Below, one piece after another: positions 25,801-33,167 of a DNA stretch of 64,000 nt; within the stretch, counting starts at the first letter, position 1; every line of letters starts with the position of its first letter. The stretch comes from Eubacterium_G segne (GTDB lineage: Bacteria > Bacillota > Clostridia > Lachnospirales > Lachnospiraceae). The position numbers and the translations under genes were made by a program. Below the pieces are notes generated by a model. It was not told where the DNA came from and made no database searches. It saw only the letters and a list, made by a program, of their open reading frames with translations. Where the stretch lies: assembly GCF_014287775.1 (NCBI RefSeq), contig NZ_JACOOZ010000007.1:124001-188000 (forward strand). Reading direction: 5' to 3'.

Positions 25801-28677
25801 AATAATTGTTTTATCTCCCGAATATAAATTATATACATATGTATCATCACCTTCCCCACCATACAATGTGTCGTTGCCAGATCCACCATCTAATATATCA
25901 TTCCCATGATTACCATAAAGCACATCATCATTTTCGTCTCCATATAACTTGTCATCCCCAAATCCACCAGATAATGTATCTTCTCCTGAACCTCCATATA
26001 ATATATCATCTCCATCATACCCATAGACCAGATCATCACCACCGTAGCCGTAAAGGATATCGTCCCTATCAGTTCCCTTTATTAAATCATTTGATGCACA
26101 TTTTACAATGGTTTCGTAATCTTTCCCTATTCCTGACACTTTTTTAATAAAGCTGTCCATATTTTCTTTGGAAATCATTCCTGAACCATATAATGTATCC
26201 ATAAAATCAGAAAGCTTTTTCTTTGCCAACTCCGGATTCTTCTCATTAATTTCTTCTACAATATCTCCAATACCCGCATAATCAAATACAAGTTCCTCGT
26301 TTTCTTCATCATAATCAAACGTCACACCAACAAATAAATCTTTATAATCACACTGCAACTTTAACTGATAATAATATATATCAACTAATTGACTATATGC
26401 TTTTTCCAATTTTTCAGCTGCTGCTTCAACCGGATTTCTACCACCTACCTGATGTGTAAATTCCTGACCTAAAAATTCCTCAATTGCTTCGAGTCTTCTT
26501 GCATCTTTCATTTTGCTTCCCCTACTATATGGGTCAACATCATAAACTCCTGACCATCTCATAACCAATTCAGATACAATCTGTCTTCTTGTTATTTCAT
26601 CTGTTTCATTTGCAAATCGTTTCACGAGATTTTGTAACTTTCCCGTTTTTTCCCTAAGCATTGCCTGATGCAATGTATTTACTTTACCTGTTCCTTTTAA
26701 TTCAGGTAATGCAAAAACATCTTTTGTCTCTTCTAATATTACATAATCATCATTGTGTATTACTGTGTCAACACTATCCATTTCAAACCATACATCATGT
26801 ATATCAAACTCTTTTCCGTTAAAATCTGTATATGTACTAACCTGATTATGTTCATTTCCCATATCATCCACAGCGTATTGTTCTGAATAATTTAAATTTA
26901 TAGATTTGATTCCTGCCTGTTTTAATGATAATAACTCTCCGTCTTCTGTTTTACCATTGCTGTTTACATCCCTCCATACCTGTATCTTTGAATACATAGC
27001 ATCTTTTTCATCCATCACTCCATCTGCATTGTTATCATAATTTGCAAGAGCTAAGAATCCATTTGCTGCAATTTCATCTTCTGATATGCTTGACGCATTA
27101 CCAAATAACTCATTTCCTCCATCAATTTTGCCATTACCATTTTCATCAAATACAAGAAGACCATCATCACTGCCTACCCAGCCCATAGCCTCTGCACTTT
27201 TATCTCCATCAAAATCAAAATGGACGTTGTTCTTTAATGATATTGTTTCTATACCATCACCATCCAAATCAACAATTAATGGATCAACACGCTGAGCAAG
27301 TGCCTCCTTGAACCAATCAAAAATACTGTACGCCATGTCATTCACACATTCTCCAAGTTTAGATCCCACCCAAAATTCAAATAATTCTAATGTAACAAAT
27401 GCGACAACACCTGCAGCCGGACAGATTGCTGTTCCTGCTACCATTGCCAAATATAGGTTTGCCGGTTCCATCAATCCTGTAATTACAGAACCACCTGCTA
27501 TTTCTGCAAAAAAGCCTGTTATTTCTTTACACGCTTCCTCCTTTTGACCATTCTGATATTTTTCTGCTGCACTGATTATCGTAGATGCTCCCCATGCAAC
27601 AAAAAATACTGTGCCCGCATATTTTACCGCTTTACTCACTTTAGAAATTCCGGATAATGTCTTCTCTATCTCTGCTATTTTAGTTGCATATTGTTTGCAA
27701 GCTCTCGGACTACCTAACTCTTTATATTTTTGTAATGCATCTTTCAGAATGCTCTTTTGAGATTCAGTAAATACTTTTCCCTTATATCGTTCATTGTATA
27801 TTTTCTCCAGTTCGCCAAGTTCCCGTTTTATATCAATGTCTGTTATTGCATCACTGATATCCATGTTTTTTGTATTTCGGGAGAAATCCATATTATCCTT
27901 TTCTGTTACATATGAAGTTCCACCACCTACTTTAGAACTATCCACCTTATACACTACAATATTTCCATTATTATCATATCCAATTGTGATATCAATGTCT
28001 TTCATAAATTGACCTGTTTTATGTGCAAACCATTCTTGATAAAACATTTTTGCTTCCATTTCATCCTTAAATCCATAACGTTTTGAATTATGAACGATTT
28101 CCTTTATTGTTTCTGTACTCTCTCCCCATATAGATTTTACTTTCGGATTATTCAATAAAGCATCAAATTCCGTTCTTAAAAAAACCTTATTAGGATTTAA
28201 TTCCCACATTAAAGGTTTCACATCCCCTGCTGCCACTTCAAGCATCAGTCTTTTTGATGTATAATCACTTAGATTTAAAACACCACTGCCCTCTTTAATT
28301 TCTAACAAGCCATCCTTTCCTCCATAAAGAACAAGTTTTGCATTTTCTATGCCAATCTTATTCCCTAATGCTATACCTAATGGTTTATCATTAATTAAAT
28401 TTCCCAATTCCGTGCTACTAATATATTGATATTTTTTTTCTTTACTCAATGCTTCGGCTACTTTATAAAGTGGAAGCCACGCCTCTCCCACCTTGGCGCC
28501 TCCACAGTAAGGAAGTACTTCTCCTGTCACTCCGTTAAAACTTTCCCTATTCAAAAATTTTTCCAATGCTCTGGTAAATTCCACCAAACTAGATTCCGTA
28601 ATTTCTCCTTCATTATCGTGCTTTAAACCATCATATCCTTCAATAAACTCTATTGTTCTTTCTGCTAACTGACTCAT
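19891..28677 (-). CDS. Giant RTX protein with nine calcium-binding repeat blocks (type I secretion substrate)
   Basis: A 2928-residue acidic protein without a Sec signal peptide. Residues 1-350 are unrecognised; about 351-445 hold Gly/Ala-rich hydrophobic segments (VFFVAWGASTIISA, LAMVAGTAICPAAGVVAFVT) that could insert in membranes. About 465-600 is an EF-hand-like Ca module starting DPLIVDLDGDGIET, then an alpha-rich linker (600-860). From about 864 to 2860 nine blocks of GGxGxDxLx nonapeptides alternate with HCBP-related beta modules ending in patterns like LQFADGT. The last 65 residues are non-repetitive and should hold the secretion signal. Repeats fold on binding extracellular calcium. 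SD-like GAGGG precedes ATG 28677. Downstream lie the exporter and adaptor; upstream, four small paralogs. Could be a toxin or a surface adhesin; no enzymatic domain is recognised. Confidence 0.93.
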   Translation of the reverse strand: MSQLAERTIEFIEGYDGLKHDNEGEITESSLVEFTRALEKFLNRESFNGVTGEVLPYCGGAKVGEAWLPLYKVAEALSKEKKYQYISSTELGNLINDKPLGIALGNKIGIENAKLVLYGGKDGLLEIKEGSGVLNLSDYTSKRLMLEVAAGDVKPLMWELNPNKVFLRTEFDALLNNPKVKSIWGESTETIKEIVHNSKRYGFKDEMEAKMFYQEWFAHKTGQFMKDIDITIGYDNNGNIVVYKVDSSKVGGGTSYVTEKDNMDFSRNTKNMDISDAITDIDIKRELGELEKIYNERYKGKVFTESQKSILKDALQKYKELGSPRACKQYATKIAEIEKTLSGISKVSKAVKYAGTVFFVAWGASTIISAAEKYQNGQKEEACKEITGFFAEIAGGSVITGLMEPANLYLAMVAGTAICPAAGVVAFVTLELFEFWVGSKLGECVNDMAYSIFDWFKEALAQRVDPLIVDLDGDGIETISLKNNVHFDFDGDKSAEAMGWVGSDDGLLVFDENGNGKIDGGNELFGNASSISEDEIAANGFLALANYDNNADGVMDEKDAMYSKIQVWRDVNSNGKTEDGELLSLKQAGIKSINLNYSEQYAVDDMGNEHNQVSTYTDFNGKEFDIHDVWFEMDSVDTVIHNDDYVILEETKDVFALPELKGTGKVNTLHQAMLREKTGKLQNLVKRFANETDEITRRQIVSELVMRWSGVYDVDPYSRGSKMKDARRLEAIEEFLGQEFTHQVGGRNPVEAAAEKLEKAYSQLVDIYYYQLKLQCDYKDLFVGVTFDYDEENEELVFDYAGIGDIVEEINEKNPELAKKKLSDFMDTLYGSGMISKENMDSFIKKVSGIGKDYETIVKCASNDLIKGTDRDDILYGYGGDDLVYGYDGDDILYGGSGEDTLSGGFGDDKLYGDENDDVLYGNHGNDILDGGSGNDTLYGGEGDDTYVYNLYSGDKTIIEDDWEGQETILFGEKIGFSNLNCSINGTDLEISVEECEDKVIVKNFVSGSSYRKINFQFSDGSKINPMDTDLVKDRTKGTEYDDKITVSANGEEINAGSGDDIINGSKEADVIHGGEGRDSIYGAQGNDKLFGENGKDYIRGDAGDDVIYGGEGSDTLIGNEGNDIIYGGDSNDDIRGNEDDDILYGEGGRDTLSGNAGNDTIYGGEGIDTLYGDDGDDFLYGGSGDDTLNGGKGNDILDGGTGNDILNGEAGNDIYIITRGNGNKVINDTAGNSVLKFSEGITVGDLMFSDTNRNFIITIKETGEITTINDIIGSKEGCMLEQFMLQFADGTEIKLDSENGPIRRLEGSDKGQSIYASEMDTKLYGNAGDDYLYGNKGEDILYGGEGSDELRGNAGSDILYGNDGNDYLSGGTENDTLYGGAQNDKLNGDDGDDILYGGSGDDTLNGGKGNDILDGGTGNDILNGEAGNDIYIITRGNGNKVINDTAGNSVLKFSEGITVGDLMFSDTNRNFIITIKETGETITINDIVGSKEGCMLEQFMLQFADGTEIKLDSENGPIRRLEGSDKGQSIYASEMDTKLYGNAGDDYLYGNKGEDILYGGEGSDELRGNAGSDILYGNDGNDYLSGGTENDTLYGGAQNDKLNGDDGEDILYGGSGDDTLNGGKGNDILDGETGNDILNGEAGNDVYIITKGNGDKVINDAAGNSVLKFSEGITVGDLMFSDTNRNFIITIKETGETITINDIISSKEGCMLEQFTLQFADGTSLNLNEKDAPVRVLRGSDEDDYLYAAEVESTLYGGMGDDVLKGNNHNDVLYGDSGNDTLNGKNGNDNIYGGLGDDQLYGDDGDDILYSGLGTDTLHGGNGNDVLYDQGGNNSLKGEAGDDTYVIGKASNKVYVSDSVGENIIQFVDGITLEDLTFTKDKNHLYISAKSTDIDMRINDCIGSEKNANYVLKFDNDVNIRLEDILMGTLESYVLTINGDGVTTTINGDEVIMDGTTKDDIITIENKNTVVKGNLGNDTVVGSVNEDVIFGGEGNDKLNSGKGDDRIFGGNGNDIISGGYGNDTIYGEADNDVIYGGEDNDVMYGGAGNDKLYGEAGDDILYSGSGNDTISGGYGNDILTADSGKNNLSGDKGDDTYIILDENSVNKITDYSGENIIKLPKSVRKEDLQYETTNSDLIINVKGKNTITIERFVNSQDYRNYTLFFDNGEKISLNDENGILRNLVGTNDSDVMHSIFNNSIVNAGDGDDRVYGTNGSDILYGGLGNDTLDGNSGDDILYGELGNDILFGGADDDTLYGNVGKDTLYGGAGDDKLYGGSGDDILFGEEGNDILNGASGTNRLNGASGDDIYEIMGSQITTISDNKGSNFIKYLDKISINDLIFERVLNDLVIKCNKNNSKVIISNYCYDETYRMYTLMLNDGTKINLNGEEGYLKALFGTEEKDTMTAIFDGSTIHGNGGDDRVNGSAFMDVLYGDSGEDCISGNGGDDEIYGGNDNDKLYGDAGNDIVHGDDGNDIIHGGDGDDYLFGDSGDDCINGGNGNDVLDAGAGTDTLNGNDGDDVYIVGRNYDTVYISDINGINTLEFIDDISMDELQCESASADFIINIKDSNTRVVLSNFVYQERHRKFKLKFSNDEVIDILDQNGIARNLEGTNEAETLYVAVPGGSIDAKSGDDVIYGSSLADTLYAGNGYDKIDAGAGDDTLSGGAGDDLLYGRDGNDTIKGDEGNDCIYGGNGDDYINGGNGDDLIYGGNDNDTIYGGTGNDEIYGENGDDIIYPNAGSNYVEGGNGNDIYVIDKSDGITVIADEKGYNTLKFESNINLNDVTFESLLDNLIIKNANTNKIIICKNYNKNSYARQFSAEFADGTVLNADEFRNIIKDRDKIAPFSSLVEPYGEKNNRYKMEGAMIDESKISDAGDVIYNSLNSNMAQLLVDNWSTLSDEAGIAQLKNGANNDDIKIFTDNFWIKKA
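23506..25163 (-). repeat. 648-bp tandem DNA repeat inside the RTX gene (about 2.5 copies)
   Basis: Copies at 23506-24153, 24154-24801 and a partial copy 24802-25163 are nearly identical at nucleotide level, including synonymous positions, with an exact 648-bp (216-codon) period. Each full unit encodes one HCBP-related module plus its run of RTX nonapeptides (segments such as GNSVLKFSEGITVGDLMFSD). The other six blocks are far more diverged, so this expansion is recent. Confidence 0.9.
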
Positions 28678-28774
28678 TTTGCCCTCTTTTCATTTAATAT
28701 TCTAACGTTTTTTCATATAACATAAGCTTCCTCAAACTAAACTTCTAAATTAATTATCTCGCTCTAGATTTTTA

Positions 28775-29191
28775 TTAATTTACAATCTCAATTTTTCGAT
28801 TTTCAAAAGCTTTGTCCAAAAATATTTCTAATGCATTTCTCATTGCTTCAATAACATACTCTTCCTCTTTCTTTAGCACTTCATCTACCCTAAATTCTTT
28901 ATATTCTACGTAAAGTACAAATTTGTCTTCATAATAGTCATATTTTATAGTATTAACTATATTTTTATATATAAAATTTGCCACTTGGGGACCATCTACT
29001 CCCTCCAGCACCAACCCTAACGGAGCGTCATTATCCACAAAATACATCCCCTTTTCCTTATCATAAACCCAATACACCACATCTACCATTCCACCATGAT
29101 ACACCCTATTAATATGAAAAGATTCAATAAATTTTCTGTCTTCCTCTGTTATCTTTTCATAAACAAAATTAAATTTTTTTGTTTCCATCAT
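28775..29191 (-). CDS. Small RTX-locus paralog 1 (possible immunity protein)
   Basis: A 138-residue soluble protein without signal peptide or membrane helix; family not recognised. It shares with three neighbours the framework KKFNFVYEK-TEEDRKFIESF-YHGGMV-LGLVLEGVDGP-VANFIYKNIVNTIKY, a KEEEYVIEAM helix, and a C-terminal ALEIFLDKAFENRKIEI helix. Differences concentrate in the YWVYDKEKGMYF region and the last helix. It is 98 bases upstream of the RTX gene on the same strand and could be co-transcribed. Tandem divergent copies of a small cytosolic protein beside a large exported protein resemble immunity arrays; a secretion chaperone or modifying partner (HlyC-like in position, not in sequence) is an alternative. 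Confidence 0.7.
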   Translation of the reverse strand: MMETKKFNFVYEKITEEDRKFIESFHINRVYHGGMVDVVYWVYDKEKGMYFVDNDAPLGLVLEGVDGPQVANFIYKNIVNTIKYDYYEDKFVLYVEYKEFRVDEVLKKEEEYVIEAMRNALEIFLDKAFENRKIEIVN

Positions 29192-29635
29192 TTTCTCTCC
29201 TTAACTTTCTTATTTATTTTATACAAAAATTTTGTGCAATAATTTACCAAAATACAAACACTGATAATCCATGAAAACTGTTAATAGATATGTTATTTCT
29301 GACAAAGAATATTTCGTTTTTCTACAAGAAAGATATCCTCAATAAATCGTTATCCTTTTTATAAGAATACATCTGAATTCCATTCCTCTCCTGTGCTTTC
29401 CGACCTCTCATACATAATAATAACCTTTCCTCTGCAAGATATTTAACCTCTTTCATTCGCTCTCAACAGCAAAGAGTACTTCTTTCGCTATTATTTATGC
29501 TGTATTTTTTATAAAAACATTATTATGATACCATATATGTATACCAAAGTAAATATATTGTTTTATATTTATCAAAATTATATCGTATTTAAATCCACAT
29601 ATTATTTTACATTTTTCAAGCTCAAATTTTATTTA
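29192..29635 (-). other. Gap between paralogs with duplicated sequence and a degenerate coding tail
   Basis: About 245 bases (29195-29440) closely match 31018-31260, at an offset of about 1.82 kb, showing that paralog 1 plus its upstream region was copied from paralog 4 or the reverse. On the minus strand, about 29375-29430 reads KVIIMYERSESTGEE, a decayed version of the RFVIMHEGPESTGEE tail upstream of paralog 4. The remainder (29440-29635) is A/T-rich with no gene seen; it could hold a promoter for paralog 1. Confidence 0.6.
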
Positions 29636-30052
29636 TTAATTTGCAATCTCAATTTTTCGATTTTTAAAAATTTTACCTAAAAATATTTCTAATGCGTTTT
29701 TCATTGCTTCAATAACATACTCTTCCTCATCCTTTAACCTTTCATCTACCATAAATCCTTTATATTCTATAGAAAGCACAAATCTATCAGAATGATAAAC
29801 ATACTTTATAGTATTAACTATATTTTTATATATAAAGTTTGCCACTTTAGGTCCATTCACTCCATCTAGCACTAATCCTAACGGAGAATCATTAATAACT
29901 AAATACATTTCTTTTTCTTTATCAAAAGCCCAATATACAACCTGTACCATTCCGCCATGATACACCCTACGAATATGGAAGGATTCTATAAATTTTCTAT
30001 CTTCCTCTGCTATCTTTTCACATACAAAATTAAATTTTTTTGATTCCATCAT
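29636..30052 (-). CDS. Small RTX-locus paralog 2 (possible immunity protein)
   Basis: A 138-residue member of the same unrecognised family (MESKKFNFVCEKIAEEDRKF at the N-terminus). It differs from paralog 1 at the YHGGMVQVVYWAFDKEKEMYL segment and at KYVYHSDRFVLSIEYKGF. An AGGAGG SD lies directly before two consecutive ATG codons; the second is better spaced. It is separated from paralog 3 by 65 bases. Confidence 0.7.
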   Translation of the reverse strand: MMESKKFNFVCEKIAEEDRKFIESFHIRRVYHGGMVQVVYWAFDKEKEMYLVINDSPLGLVLDGVNGPKVANFIYKNIVNTIKYVYHSDRFVLSIEYKGFMVDERLKDEEEYVIEAMKNALEIFLGKIFKNRKIEIAN

Positions 30053-30117
30053 TTCCTCCTAAACTTTATTATTTATTTTGCATTGTGCTTATGTAATTCC
30101 CTTGCACAAAGTTTTTA

Positions 30118-30534
30118 TCAATTTAAAACCTTCATTTTTCGATCATCAAAAAAATTCCCCCAAAACACTTCTAATGCTTTTCTCATTGCTTCAACAACAT
30201 ACTCTTCCTCATCTTTTAGCCTTTTATCTACCCTAAATTCTTTATATTCTATAGAAAGTACAAATCTGTCAGAATGATAGTCATATTTTATGGTATTAAT
30301 TATATTTTTATATATAAAGTTTGCCACTTTAGGTCCATCCACTCCCTCCAACACTAATCCTAATGGAGAATCATTAAGAATGAAATACATCCCCTTTTCC
30401 TTATCACAAGACCAATTTGACACATCTACATTTCCACCATGATACACCCTATAAATCTGAAAAGCTTCAATAAATTTTCTGTCTTCCTCTGCTATCTTTT
30501 CACATACAAAATTAAATTTTTTTGATTCCATCAT
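30118..30534 (-). CDS. Small RTX-locus paralog 3 (possible immunity protein)
   Basis: A 138-residue paralog closest to copy 4 in its C-terminal half (EEYVVEAMRKALEVFWG), with a distinct YHGGNVDVSNWSCDKEKGMYF segment. The 5' spacer of about 65 bases is nearly identical to that of paralog 2, so these two copies arose by tandem duplication including their leader. The SD AGGAGG is present. Confidence 0.7.
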   Translation of the reverse strand: MMESKKFNFVCEKIAEEDRKFIEAFQIYRVYHGGNVDVSNWSCDKEKGMYFILNDSPLGLVLEGVDGPKVANFIYKNIINTIKYDYHSDRFVLSIEYKEFRVDKRLKDEEEYVVEAMRKALEVFWGNFFDDRKMKVLN

Positions 30535-30598
30535 TTCCTCCTAAACTTTATTATTTATTTTACATTGTGCTTATGTAATTCCCTTGTGCTAAGTTTTA

Positions 30599-31015
30599 TC
30601 AATTTAAGGCCTTCATTTTTCGATCATTAAAAAAACTCCCCCAAAATACTTCTAATGCTTTTCTCATTGCTTCAACAACATACTCTTCCTCATCTTTTAG
30701 CTTTTTATCTACCCTAAATTCTTTATATTCTATAGAATGTACAAATCTATCAGAATGATAGTTATATTTTATAGTATTCACTATATTTTTATATATAAAG
30801 TTTGCCACTCTAGGTCCATTCACTCCCTCCAACACTAATCCTAATGAAGCATCATTAAGAATGAAATACATCCCCTTTTCCTTATCACAAGCCCAATACA
30901 TCACATCTACCATTCCACTATGATACTCCTTCTCAATCTGAAATGATTCAATAAATTTTCTGTCTTCCTCTGTTGTCTTTTCATAAACAAAATTAAATTT
31001 TTTTGATTCCATCAT
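30599..31015 (-). CDS. Small RTX-locus paralog 4 (possible immunity protein)
   Basis: A 138-residue paralog, the most upstream of the four (MESKKFNFVYEKTTEEDRKF; YHSGMVDVMYWACDKEKGMYF). An AGGAGA SD precedes the double ATG. It is the first complete gene of the putative locus transcribed toward the RTX gene. Its upstream 245 bases are duplicated before paralog 1. Confidence 0.7.
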   Translation of the reverse strand: MMESKKFNFVYEKTTEEDRKFIESFQIEKEYHSGMVDVMYWACDKEKGMYFILNDASLGLVLEGVNGPRVANFIYKNIVNTIKYNYHSDRFVHSIEYKEFRVDKKLKDEEEYVVEAMRKALEVFWGSFFNDRKMKALN

Positions 31016-31202
31016 TTTCTCCTAAACTTTCTTATTTATTTTGTACAAAAATTTTGCACAATAATTTACCAAAATACAAACACTGATAATCCATGAAAAC
31101 TGTTAAAGATATGTTATTTCTTACAAAGAATATTTCGTTTTTCTACAGGAAAGGTATCCTCAATAAATCGTTATCATTTTTATAAAAAAATAAATCTAAA
31201 TT

Positions 31203-31475
31203 TTATTCCTCACCTGTGCTTTCCGGTCCCTCATGCATAATAACAAACCTTCCTCCTCCATTTCCTTCATATGACACTTTTGTTGATGAATCTATACATA
31301 ATGCCGGTCTTATCCCGCCTTTTCATATGCATTTTATATCGATATCTTGTCATCCCAGGTAAAAACACAAACTGCAGAACTATAATAAGTTTCCGGTGTT
31401 CTTAACATCCAGGTAACACGCTCTCCATTTAATGAACATTTTTTATTACGATTCTTTTTTAAATAATCAATGTTT
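31203..31475 (-). pseudogene. Remnant of a DUF6273-type domain protein
   Basis: On the minus strand, one frame gives NGERVTWMLRTPETYYSSAV and then a stop; after a frame change GGIRPALCIDSSTKVSYEG and RFVIMHEGPESTGEE run to a TAA at 31203-31205. The pattern W-LRTP-x(n)-GGIRPAL is that of DUF6273 domains common in Lachnospiraceae. The frame break and the missing N-terminus mark it as a relic. Boundaries are approximate. It may mark the upstream edge of the inserted island. Confidence 0.6.
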
Positions 31476-31524
31476 TCCCCTCTTTCGCTATAATATACAT
31501 ACCACTTTCCATGTCCTCTATAAG

Positions 31525-31568
31525 AAAAGCGGCACTATCGCTTTATTCAACGCCATAGCACCGCTTTT
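31525..31568 (-). terminator. Hairpin downstream of metK
   Basis: AAAAGCGGCACTAT pairs with ATAGCACCGCTTTT (two mismatched or wobble positions). On the minus strand it follows metK by about 85 bases and is followed by only a short T run (CTTTTCTTATAG). Confidence 0.55.
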
Positions 31569-31652
31569 ATGTCAATATGAATGTATCACTGCCACTCACC
31601 ATTGTCTACGGATTACTTTCTTGTTACGTAATTTCCGAAAACTCACATCACA

Positions 31653-32840
31653 TTAAACTAACTTTGCCAGTTCCTCTGCTTTATCAGTCTTTTCCCAAGG
31701 TAAGTCTAAATCATTTCTTCCAAAATGACCATATGCAGCTGTCTGCTTGTAAATAGGTCTGCGAAGGTCTAACATCTTTATAATACCTGCAGGTCTTAAA
31801 TCAAACTTATCACGAATGATTTCCACTAATTTTTCATCTGAAACCTTTCCTGTTCCAAATGTATCTACCATTACTGATGTAGGATGTGCAACACCAATGG
31901 CGTATGATAACTGAATTTCACATTTATCTGCTAATCCTGCTGCCACAATATTTTTTGCAACATATCTTGCTGCATAAGCAGCTGAACGGTCAACCTTTGT
32001 ACAATCCTTTCCAGAGAAAGCACCACCACCGTGTCTTGCGTATCCACCATAAGTATCAACAATTATTTTACGTCCTGTAAGTCCGCTATCGCCATTTGGT
32101 CCGCCTATAACAAAACGTCCTGTTGGATTTATAAAGAATTTTGTATTTTCGTCTACCATATCCTGTGGAAGAATTTCATCAAATACATATTTCTTAATAT
32201 CTTCATGTATCTGCTCCTGGGTAACTTCCGGATCATGCTGAGTCGATAAAACTACCGCATCTAATCTAAATGGCTTTCCATTTTCATCATATTCTACTGT
32301 AACCTGTGTTTTTCCATCAGGTCTTAAGTATGGAAGTGTTCCGTTTTTTCTGACCTCCGTCAGTTTTCTTGCTAACTTATGAGCCAATGAAATAGGATAT
32401 GGCATTAACTCCTCTGTTTCGTTAGTAGCATATCCAAACATCATTCCCTGGTCACCGGCACCAATTGCATCAATGTCCTCATCCGACATTTTGTTTTCCT
32501 TAGCTTCAAGAGCCTTATCAACTCCTAATGCAATATCTGCTGACTGTTCATCTAATGCTGTTATAACTCCGCATGTGTCACAGTCAAATCCGTATTTAGC
32601 CCTGTCATAACCGATTTCCCTGATAGTATTTCTTACTATTTTTTGTATATCAACATATCCCTTTGTAGTTATTTCACCCATAACCAACACAAGACCTGTT
32701 GTAATACTTGTTTCACAGGCTACACGGCTCATAGGGTCCTGACGCATTAATTCATCTAATATGGCATCAGATATCTGGTCACACATTTTGTCAGGATGAC
32801 CTTCAGTTACTGATTCAGATGTAAACAATCTTTTTTCCAT
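31653..32840 (-). CDS. metK: S-adenosylmethionine synthetase
   Basis: A 395-residue enzyme that makes SAM from methionine and ATP. Visible motifs are the N-terminal TSESVTEGHPDK, GAGDQGMMFGYA (about residue 118) and GGGAFSGKDCTKVDRS (about 270). The length is standard. It lies behind a SAM-I riboswitch with a terminator, so it is shut off when SAM is plentiful. It is monocistronic. Confidence 0.97.
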   Translation of the reverse strand: MEKRLFTSESVTEGHPDKMCDQISDAILDELMRQDPMSRVACETSITTGLVLVMGEITTKGYVDIQKIVRNTIREIGYDRAKYGFDCDTCGVITALDEQSADIALGVDKALEAKENKMSDEDIDAIGAGDQGMMFGYATNETEELMPYPISLAHKLARKLTEVRKNGTLPYLRPDGKTQVTVEYDENGKPFRLDAVVLSTQHDPEVTQEQIHEDIKKYVFDEILPQDMVDENTKFFINPTGRFVIGGPNGDSGLTGRKIIVDTYGGYARHGGGAFSGKDCTKVDRSAAYAARYVAKNIVAAGLADKCEIQLSYAIGVAHPTSVMVDTFGTGKVSDEKLVEIIRDKFDLRPAGIIKMLDLRRPIYKQTAAYGHFGRNDLDLPWEKTDKAEELAKLV

Positions 32841-32942
32841 TTACTTCTCCTTTTCTTTGTTTTAAATGCTTTAACTATAGTATCTTACAAATATTTATTT
32901 TCTACTTGTGAGAATTTATTTTTCTTTAAACCTTATTTTTAT

Positions 32943-33097
32943 AAAAGAAAAAGTCCACTAAACAGTGGACTTGAATTCAAGGTATCAAATCCTCTTATTG
33001 ATCAAACTTGTGTCTGCTCAGGTTGGCACCTTCCTGACAAATGTCGGGGTTGCCGTGGCTTCTTCGGTCCTTGTACCTCCACCACTCTGAATAAGAG
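32943..33097 (-). ncRNA. SAM-I (S-box) riboswitch with terminator upstream of metK
   Basis: On the minus strand the aptamer runs from 33097 to 32992: P1 strands CTCTTATT and AATAAGAG close it, with conserved elements CAGAGTGGTGGAGG, CGAAGAAGCC, GGCAACC and GGAAGGTGCCAA in order. A terminator stem AAGTCCACT/AGTGGACTT (32951-32972) with a T-rich tail (to 32943) follows. SAM binding would stabilise P1 and let the terminator form. It ends about 100 bases before the metK ATG. Confidence 0.95.
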
Positions 33098-33119
33098 AAA
33101 ATATTTATTTGCAATGGTT

Positions 33120-33148
33120 ATATTACTATTATAGCATACATATGTCAA
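33120..33148 (-). promoter_or_regulatory. Promoter of the metK riboswitch transcript
   Basis: Minus-strand -35 TTGACA (33143-33148), 17-base spacer and -10 TAATAT (33120-33125), about 20 bases before the aptamer and just after the leuA stop. Confidence 0.6.
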
Positions 33149-33167
33149 GGAATAAATCCCAAAAACA

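Noticed and set aside
28775..31015. The four small proteins as HlyC-type toxin-activating acyltransferases
   Set aside because: Position fits, but they are shorter, present in four copies, and the sequence lacks the recognisable HlyC framework.
31432..31656. A 74-codon plus-strand frame between the island and metK
   Set aside because: No SD, overlaps the terminator hairpin of metK and the antisense of the DUF6273 remnant.
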